This document shows, piece after piece, positions 7,396-11,163 of a DNA stretch of 15,030 nucleotides (its first letter is position 1; the number at the start of each line of letters is the position of its first letter). Both the position numbers and the translations under genes were made by a program. Below the pieces are notes generated by a model. The model saw nothing but the letters and a program-made list of their open reading frames with translations. It made no database searches and was not told where the DNA came from. The stretch is from Maribacter sp. (GTDB lineage: Bacteria > Bacteroidota > Bacteroidia > Flavobacteriales > Flavobacteriaceae). The stretch lies in the NCBI GenBank assembly GCA_018679695.1, contig JAHHKH010000101.1, positions 1-15,030 of the forward strand, written 5' to 3'.

Positions 7396-9104
7396 TGGAA
7401 GCACTTTTGATCTATCTTTTAAAGGCCTCGGGTATTCTTGTTATCTTTTATTTGGCCTATCAAGTTTTTTTAAAAGGGGAGACATTTTTCTGGGTAAATC
7501 GCCATTTCTTGATAGCCGGTATACTAACAGCTATACTCCTCCCATTTGTGAGCATTCCCAATTATATTGAGGTCGCGACCACCCCTCTAAATTTTGTATC
7601 CGATGATGCAACCATAATCGATACAGCTACAGTGATCCAAGGATTCAATGGGGTTGTTGCCCTATTTGTGATTTACATGGTAGGATTGCTTTTTTTTATA
7701 ATCAGGTTCATCATTCAGATCATATCAGTGGTCAAACTGATCAAAAGCCATAAAGTTACCAAACACGGGAAATTCTATCATGTTGAAACAGCGAGGAATA
7801 TCGCTCCTTTTTCTTTTTTTAACCATATTTTTTACAATCCAAGGCTTTATTCCAAAAGTGAATTATCGGCAATATTGAAACATGAAAAAGCCCACAGTTC
7901 ACAGTGGCACTCTGTTGATGTAATGCTATCCCATTTGATAGCGATTCTCACATGGATGAATCCCTTCAGTTGGTTATACCAATCGAACATAAAGCAGAAT
8001 TTGGAGTTTTTGGCCGATGAGCGGGTTACCAAAGAAGTTACCTCAATTAAAAGTTACCAATATACCTTACTCAAAGTTTCGGGGAATCACTTTTATACCC
8101 CAATTGTCAATAATTTTTATAATTCATTAATCAAAAAGCGAATAGTTATGCTAAACAAATCAAAATCAAACAAAAGGAACATTTTAAAGATAGCCTTGAT
8201 CTTTCCGGTCCTAGCGATCTTTCTTGTCAGTTTTAATACCAGGGATATTTATGTGCCGGTGGAAGACGAAGTAAGTGTTGCACTGAATGCCCAACCTTCA
8301 TCCCAGGTCATTGAAATTACCATAGACAAAAACACCACGGAGCAGGAATTAAGCGATATCAAGAAAGATCTTGCGAAAAAGGGAGTGGATTTTTCATATA
8401 CCGTGGTTCACAATACCAAGAATGAGATAACCTTTATCTCAGTGGATTTTGCAGTCACGAAGGAGGATGGCCAAGAACTGAGGAGCTCATCAAGTTTCAA
8501 TAATGGGGATCAAGGAATTGAACCTGTACATATTATTTATGATGAGGAAACGAATTCAATCTCAATGGGCAACAAAAAGCATATGCACAAGAACATCAGT
8601 AAAAAAATCAGTATTCATACCGATGAGGATTCGGATAAAACCGTTTGGGTCAATGCCTATGGTGATGGCGATGACCAGAAGACCATAGAGATAATCGAAA
8701 AAGATGGCAAAGAAACCATAACAGTCGATGGTAAGAAAGTTACAAGAAAGGAATTCGATGCCATGAAGGACAAGGATGGTGTCCATGAAAAACATATCAA
8801 AATAAAAAAATCGGACAATGATGGGGAGAAGAATGTATTCATCATGAAAATGTCAGATGATGATGAAGATGTTGATATGAATGTCATTACTGTTGAAAAA
8901 GGAAAGGATATGTTCTTTATCAGTGGTGATGGCGATGAAAAACCAATCTACATAATTGATGGAAAGGAATCAAAGGAAGAAGATATGGAAAAATTGGATT
9001 CCTCAAAAATCGAAACCATAAATGTGTATAAAGGTGAAAAAGCGGAAGAAAAATATGGCAAAAAAGGTAAAAACGGTGTTGTGGAAATCACCACAAAAAA
9101 GTAG
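7395..9104 (+). CDS. BlaR1-like M56 family membrane metallopeptidase with acidic C-terminal domain
   Basis: The 569-residue inner-membrane protein has hydrophobic segments near 4-24, 36-55, 84-110, 174-194 and 262-280. The M56 zinc motif HEKAH (163-167) and the downstream LEFLADE (203-209), which should hold the third ligand, are present, so it should be an active gluzincin. After the last membrane segment comes a charged region (about 285-510) rich in D, E and K. It ends in a segment like a TonB-dependent receptor plug: IYIIDGKE (about 518-525) and KNGVVEITTKK at the very C-terminus. The beta-lactam-binding sensor domain of staphylococcal BlaR1 is absent, so the signal is unlikely to be a penicillin. 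Its job is probably to trigger inactivation of the adjacent repressor. It overlaps blaI by one base and is followed by a terminator. Confidence 0.9.
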   Translation: MEALLIYLLKASGILVIFYLAYQVFLKGETFFWVNRHFLIAGILTAILLPFVSIPNYIEVATTPLNFVSDDATIIDTATVIQGFNGVVALFVIYMVGLLFFIIRFIIQIISVVKLIKSHKVTKHGKFYHVETARNIAPFSFFNHIFYNPRLYSKSELSAILKHEKAHSSQWHSVDVMLSHLIAILTWMNPFSWLYQSNIKQNLEFLADERVTKEVTSIKSYQYTLLKVSGNHFYTPIVNNFYNSLIKKRIVMLNKSKSNKRNILKIALIFPVLAIFLVSFNTRDIYVPVEDEVSVALNAQPSSQVIEITIDKNTTEQELSDIKKDLAKKGVDFSYTVVHNTKNEITFISVDFAVTKEDGQELRSSSSFNNGDQGIEPVHIIYDEETNSISMGNKKHMHKNISKKISIHTDEDSDKTVWVNAYGDGDDQKTIEIIEKDGKETITVDGKKVTRKEFDAMKDKDGVHEKHIKIKKSDNDGEKNVFIMKMSDDDEDVDMNVITVEKGKDMFFISGDGDEKPIYIIDGKESKEEDMEKLDSSKIETINVYKGEKAEEKYGKKGKNGVVEITTKK

Positions 9105-9142
9105 TAGAAAGTAGATAGTTCTTCTTGATTATAATTTAAAAG

Positions 9143-9170
9143 CCGGCCAATAATTGTGTCGGTTTTTATT
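9143..9170 (+). terminator. Terminator of the serine hydrolase-blaI-blaR operon
   Basis: CCGGC (9143-9147) and GTCGG (9158-9162) pair with one wobble around an AT-rich loop and are followed by TTTTTATTATT. It lies 38 nt after the blaR-like stop. Confidence 0.7.
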
Positions 9171-9481
9171 ATTAGGGCAAATGGAAATTCAAAAAATGGC
9201 CCTTTTAAGAATGAAAAGCCCCTTGCCAATTTGAAAACAGCATAAAACCCATCTACAATTATTATATATTAAAAGTCTTTTTACTATTAATTATTACATA
9301 TTAAAAGTTGATTGAAGGCAAGTTTATAAATAACATAACACATATCGTTATTTAACTTACAATTTTGTATTCAATTGCATTGAATTAGATCAAATATATT
9401 GGAGGTGAACATTTTAATTATATATCTTATTTGGATAATCTATTATCGAACAGAATTAATTAACCTAAATTCCTTTATAAA

Positions 9482-9544
9482 ATGATAGCGCTTCTTAAAT
9501 TCTTGCTGTATTTCCTCCTATCGTTGATCATAACCATACTCTGA
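9482..9544 (+). CDS. Possible 20-residue hydrophobic peptide
   Basis: ATG to TGA encodes MIALLKFLLYFLLSLIITIL, almost entirely hydrophobic with a single lysine, enough for one membrane helix. It lies 30 nt upstream of a terminator hairpin. No clear -7 box or ribosome binding site supports it. An ORF this short can arise by chance in T-rich DNA, so it may be just part of a small RNA or leader. If real, a membrane-active microprotein would fit the composition. Confidence 0.25.
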   Translation: MIALLKFLLYFLLSLIITIL

Positions 9545-9573
9545 TTGGATCATATAGGCCTTATACCATAAAA

Positions 9574-9605
9574 CCCTACCCATATTCGGCAGGGCTTTTC
9601 TTTTT
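9574..9605 (+). terminator. Orphan intrinsic terminator
   Basis: CCCT (9574-9577) and AGGG (9591-9594) enclose an inner CC/GG pair with one mismatch, followed by CTTTTCTTTTT. It closes whatever transcript arises in the AT-rich region before the 50-residue protein gene. Confidence 0.6.
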
Positions 9606-9615
9606 ACCAAAGCAT

Positions 9616-9623
9616 TATATTTG
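9616..9623 (+). promoter_or_regulatory. -7 box of the 50-residue protein gene
   Basis: TATATTTG is a perfect TAnnTTTG, 14 nt before the ATG at 9638. It comes just after the upstream terminator, so this small gene appears to be its own unit. Confidence 0.55.
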
Positions 9624-9637
9624 TATAAATCAGAGTT

Positions 9638-9790
9638 ATGAAACAATCTTTTTTTAAGGTTTTGGCGTCAATCAACAAAATCCTTTTACCATCTTTCACC
9701 AAACGGCAACTGGATCTAGCCAAAGCGTCTAAATTTCAATTGGCCCTTATTGGGTGGCGTTATTATGTCACCACCAAAGCCTTGGGTTAA
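9638..9790 (+). CDS. Small basic conserved-looking protein of 50 residues
   Basis: ATG to TAA gives a 50-residue protein, starting MKQSFFKVLASINKILLPSF and ending with a segment containing LIGWRYYVTTKAL (37-49). It is basic, with aromatic residues clustered at the C-terminus. I recall similar roughly 50-residue proteins in Flavobacteriaceae, sometimes labelled SsrA-binding protein in annotations. It is far shorter than true SmpB (about 150 residues), so that label should not be trusted. A perfect -7 box 14 nt upstream and codon use like the neighbours support it as a real gene. Its TAA overlaps the apt TAA on the other strand in the shared TTAA (9787-9790). The function is unknown. Confidence 0.75.
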   Translation: MKQSFFKVLASINKILLPSFTKRQLDLAKASKFQLALIGWRYYVTTKALG

Positions 9791-10299
9791 AAATGCAATA
9801 AAGACTTCACTTCGTATTCCATTAACCTATCCTTGCCATTAAGAAAATCGAGTTCCAGTAAAAAATTACATTGTATAATTTCCCCACCTATTTTTTCAAT
9901 TAGTTTGCAGGTCGCATTTGCGGTCCCTCCAGTGGCCAAAACGTCATCATGGACCAAAACCCTATCGCCTTCGATAATTGCATCGGCATGTATTTCCAAA
10001 GCATCAGTCCCATATTCGAGGTCGTAGTCCTGCCTAATGGTTTTATAGGGCAATTTACCGGGTTTCCGAACAGGTACGAAGCCAGCATTTAGTCTGGAAG
10101 CCAACATTGGTGCGAAGAAGAATCCCCTACTCTCCATCCCAACCACCTTGTCTATCTTGACTTCCCCAAGAAGGTCCAGCAAGGCCTCTTCGGTATACTT
10201 AATGGCCTCTGGATCGCTTAAAAGTGGAGTGATATCACGGAACACGACCCCTTGCGTGGGGAAATCTGGAATATCCCGAATAAAGGTTTTTAAATTCAT
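9787..10299 (-). CDS. apt: Adenine phosphoribosyltransferase
   Basis: The 170-residue cytosolic enzyme has the usual APT length. It converts adenine and PRPP to AMP plus pyrophosphate in purine salvage. Visible motifs are the N-terminal IPDFPTQGVVFRDITPLL (10-27), MESRGF (55-60), VPVRKPGKLP (75-84) and the PRPP-binding loop VLVHDDVLATGGTA (114-127). The ATG at 10299 gives the canonical family N-terminus (MNLKTFIRDIPDFP), so the start is well supported. A weak -7 candidate (TACCTTTA on the minus strand at 10325-10332) lies upstream. The stop overlaps that of the convergent 50-residue protein gene, leaving no room for a separate terminator. Confidence 0.97.
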   Translation of the reverse strand: MNLKTFIRDIPDFPTQGVVFRDITPLLSDPEAIKYTEEALLDLLGEVKIDKVVGMESRGFFFAPMLASRLNAGFVPVRKPGKLPYKTIRQDYDLEYGTDALEIHADAIIEGDRVLVHDDVLATGGTANATCKLIEKIGGEIIQCNFLLELDFLNGKDRLMEYEVKSLLHF

Positions 10300-10319
10300 T
10301 TAAATTGGTTCTGGTTATT

Positions 10320-10349
10320 TTGCAGTAAAGGTAAAAAGAAATATATTTG
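10320..10349 (+). promoter_or_regulatory. Promoter of the tRNA-Arg / GIY-YIG transcription unit
   Basis: TTG (10320-10322), a 19-nt spacer and TATATTTG (10342-10349) make a textbook Bacteroidetes -33/-7 promoter. It lies 13 bp before the first base of the tRNA 5' half at 10363. This is the distance expected for the original tRNA gene, indicating that the broken upstream copy marks the ancestral position. Confidence 0.75.
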
Positions 10350-10362
10350 CACCCCTATAAAT

Positions 10363-10430
10363 GGCCTCGTGGCGCAATCCGCCCAAGGCGGACATGCTGA
10401 ATACAAGCCCGACTTTGTCGGGGCGCATCT
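10363..10430 (+). pseudogene. 5' half of tRNA-Arg split by two hairpin inserts
   Basis: Bases 1-30 of the intact tRNA at 10670 recur here in three exact blocks: GGCCTCGTGGCGCAA (10363-10377), CTGAATA (10397-10403) and GCGCATCT (10423-10430). Between them sit two 19-nt inserts, 10378-10396 and 10404-10422. Each insert has a perfect 6-bp hairpin with a 3-nt loop: TCCGCC-CAA-GGCGGA and CCCGAC-TTT-GTCGGG. Both inserts fall in the D-loop, so the GCGC/GCGC D-stem could still pair. Homology ends in the 5' strand of the anticodon stem, 9 nt before the GIY-YIG start codon. It cannot be a working tRNA; it now forms the leader of the nuclease mRNA. Confidence 0.75.
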
Positions 10431-10439
10431 TTATAACAT

Positions 10440-10688
10440 ATGAAATATTATGTTTACGTTCTTAAAAGTATTGGATATGGGAGACATTATGTAGGTTTCA
10501 CTCGTAATGTAAGGAAACGTTTGCGGCAGCACAACGCCGGTAAAACATTTTCGACCAGACCATATATACCTTATGAATTGCTTTTTTTTGAATCTTTCGA
10601 CTCGAAACAAGAAGCTCTTGACCGGGAAAAATTTTTAAAAACGGGAAAAGGTAGAACATATATTAAATCGGCCTCGTGGCGCAACTGA
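10440..10688 (+). CDS. Short GIY-YIG nuclease family protein ending inside tRNA-Arg
   Basis: The 82-residue protein is a single GIY-YIG domain of the UPF0213/UvrC-N-terminal type. It has YVYVL (4-8), HYVGFT (16-21, the YIG half), RLRQH (27-31, catalytic Arg27) and DREKFLKTGKGR (61-72, metal-binding Glu63). All expected catalytic residues are present, so it may be an active endonuclease, and no separate DNA-binding domain is visible. The last residues SASWRN and the TGA are encoded by the first 19 nt of the intact tRNA-Arg, so the end of the protein depends on the tRNA sequence. It appears to be transcribed from the tRNA promoter at 10320-10349. Known roles of the family range from repair to mobile homing; the position inside a tRNA gene favours a selfish role. 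Confidence 0.85.
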   Translation: MKYYVYVLKSIGYGRHYVGFTRNVRKRLRQHNAGKTFSTRPYIPYELLFFESFDSKQEALDREKFLKTGKGRTYIKSASWRN

Positions 10689-10743
10689 ATAGCGCATCTG
10701 ATTACGGCTCAGAAGGTTACAGGTTTGAATCCTGTCGAGGTCA
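10670..10743 (+). tRNA. tRNA-Arg (anticodon ACG)
   Basis: The 74-nt sequence folds as a full cloverleaf. Acceptor GGCCTCG (10670-10676) pairs with CGAGGTC (10736-10742) with one G-U. The D-stem is GCGC/GCGC with a 9-nt loop. Anticodon stem TCTGA/TCAGA surrounds loop TTACGGC with anticodon ACG at 10704-10706. The variable loop is AGGTT, T-stem ACAGG/CCTGT has loop TTTGAAT, and the discriminator is A10743. CCA is not encoded. The ACG anticodon is read as ICG after deamination and serves CGN arginine codons. The 5' 19 nt also code for the end of the GIY-YIG protein. The transcript must therefore be processed at its 5' end by RNase P from a roughly 300-nt precursor. A strong terminator follows 26 nt downstream. 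Confidence 0.95.
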
Positions 10744-10770
10744 CGAATAAACCACAAAAAGTGGAAATAG
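10728..10770 (+). repeat. tRNA 3'-end repeat, copy 1 (in the intact tRNA and its trailer)
   Basis: The 17-bp core AATCCTGTCGAGGTCAC starts in the T-loop and runs through the tRNA 3' end. It is repeated exactly at 10872 and 11041. The trailer after this core, containing the small CCAC-AAAAA-GTGG hairpin and ending GGAAATAG at 10770, is shared with copy 3. Confidence 0.85.
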
Positions 10771-10805
10771 AAGCGAGTTCCAAAAAGGAAGCTCGCTTCT
10801 TTTTT
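10770..10805 (+). terminator. Terminator of the tRNA-Arg unit
   Basis: GAAGCGAG (10770-10777) and CTCGCTTC (10792-10799) form a perfect 8-bp stem with inner TCC/GGA pairing and an A-rich loop, followed by six T. It is the strongest terminator in the window and marks the end of the GIY-YIG/tRNA transcript. Confidence 0.9.
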
Positions 10806-10838
10806 GGAATAAAGCGAACTATTACCTTTTGTGATTTT

Positions 10839-10853
10839 CAAAGCGGAGCTTTG
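10839..10853. repeat. 6-3-6 hairpin CAAAGC-GGA-GCTTTG
   Basis: This perfect 6-bp inverted repeat with a 3-nt loop has the same geometry as the two hairpins inside the broken tRNA 5' half but a different sequence. It lies 18 bp before tRNA 3'-end copy 2 and has no T-tract, so it is not a terminator. Confidence 0.6.
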
Positions 10854-10871
10854 TCAGGTAGGGCGTTAGCC

Positions 10872-10888
10872 AATCCTGTCGAGGTCAC
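10872..10888 (+). repeat. tRNA-Arg 3'-end repeat, copy 2
   Basis: AATCCTGTCGAGGTCAC is identical to the 3' end of the intact tRNA, 144 bp downstream of it. The preceding bases do not form a tRNA body, so it is a displaced 3' fragment. It is followed 14 bp later by its own terminator hairpin, as a once-functional tRNA tail would be. Confidence 0.8.
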
Positions 10889-10902
10889 TTAAGAATGAAA
10901 AG

Positions 10903-10927
10903 CGCTCACCTATGTGAGCGTTTTTTT
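10903..10927 (+). terminator. Terminator after tRNA 3'-end copy 2
   Basis: CGCTCAC (10903-10909) and GTGAGCG (10914-10920) form a perfect 7-bp stem with loop CTAT, followed by seven T. Confidence 0.88.
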
Positions 10928-10981
10928 ATTTAAACATGGTGAGCGCTTGCTCTCAAACCGCAGTGAAAATAAAGAAAACAT

Positions 10982-10996
10982 CAAATCGCAGATTTG
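10982..10996. repeat. 6-3-6 hairpin CAAATC-GCA-GATTTG
   Basis: A fourth perfect 6-bp inverted repeat with a 3-nt loop, lying 44 bp before tRNA 3'-end copy 3 and lacking a T-tract. It resembles the one at 10839 in starting with CAAA. Confidence 0.55.
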
Positions 10997-11040
10997 GAGC
11001 TTTTCATTTAGACTACGGAGCTTAAAGGAAAACCGAAGGT

Positions 11041-11084
11041 AATCCTGTCGAGGTCACGAATAAACCACAAAAATGTGGAAATAG
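11041..11084 (+). repeat. tRNA-Arg 3'-end repeat plus trailer, copy 3
   Basis: The tRNA 3' end and trailer recur here over 44 bp with only one inserted base relative to 10728-10770. The extra T lengthens the trailer hairpin from CCAC/GTGG to CCACA/TGTGG. The match ends at ATAG, just where the terminator stem begins in copy 1, so this copy has lost that terminator. Confidence 0.8.
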
Positions 11085-11163
11085 ATCGCTTTATCCCAAT
11101 GAACCCGGCATCTCAAAGCTGTGGCCTTAATACAGAAGGCCAAATCGTATTTATTAATTGTTG

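Larger units (their letters stand above)
9171..9637. other. AT-rich intergenic region without a clear gene
   Basis: This stretch is very AT-rich and shows no convincing gene apart from a possible 20-codon ORF. It holds an 11-bp direct repeat ATATTAAAAGT at 9266-9276 and 9298-9308, a dyad ATTCAA-N5-TTGAAT at 9369-9385, and a terminator at 9574-9605 that has no assigned gene upstream. A small RNA ending at that terminator is possible but unproven. Confidence 0.5.
10363..10743 (+). mobile_element. Candidate tRNA-invading GIY-YIG cassette
   Basis: The unit runs from a broken tRNA 5' half through a GIY-YIG nuclease gene into a complete tRNA-Arg. The duplicated 5' tRNA segments are 307 bp apart, as if an element carrying the nuclease and a replacement tRNA had entered the resident gene, or as if the tRNA had been rebuilt after insertion. 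GIY-YIG enzymes are known in homing endonucleases and other mobile elements. Mobility of this one is inference from architecture, since no empty site can be seen here. Confidence 0.4.
10744..11163. other. Non-coding stretch of tRNA remnants, hairpins and terminators
   Basis: No independent gene with a plausible start is seen here. The stretch holds two intrinsic terminators, two displaced tRNA 3' ends, two perfect 6-3-6 hairpins and a GGCCTT/AAGGCC inverted repeat at 11123-11141. The frame in phase with the GIY-YIG gene is open from 10689 to a TAA at 10889-10891, but it has no start codon of its own that I trust and consists largely of tRNA and terminator sequence. Confidence 0.6.

Noticed and set aside
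8948..9229. Minus-strand ORF of 93 codons at the 3' end of the blaR-like gene
   Set aside because: It is antisense to the blaR-like tail and its terminator, with F/S-rich composition mirroring the E/K-rich coding strand.
9638..9790. SmpB (tmRNA-binding protein) identity for the 50-residue ORF
   Set aside because: True SmpB is about three times longer with an OB-fold; nothing in this sequence shows it, so the gene is left unnamed.
10635..10841. Minus-strand ORF of 68 codons containing DRIQTCNLLSRNQMRYSVAPRG
   Set aside because: This is the antisense translation of tRNA-Arg and its terminator, a well-known type of spurious ORF, with no promoter or homologous domain.
10728..11057. CRISPR array suggested by three spaced 17-bp repeats
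   Set aside because: Spacing is unequal (144 and 169 bp), the repeat is the tRNA 3' end, and no cas gene is near.
11123..11141. GGCCTT-N7-AAGGCC as terminator of the VCBS gene
   Set aside because: The 6-bp stem is not followed by a T-run on the minus strand, so it is not convincing as an intrinsic terminator.
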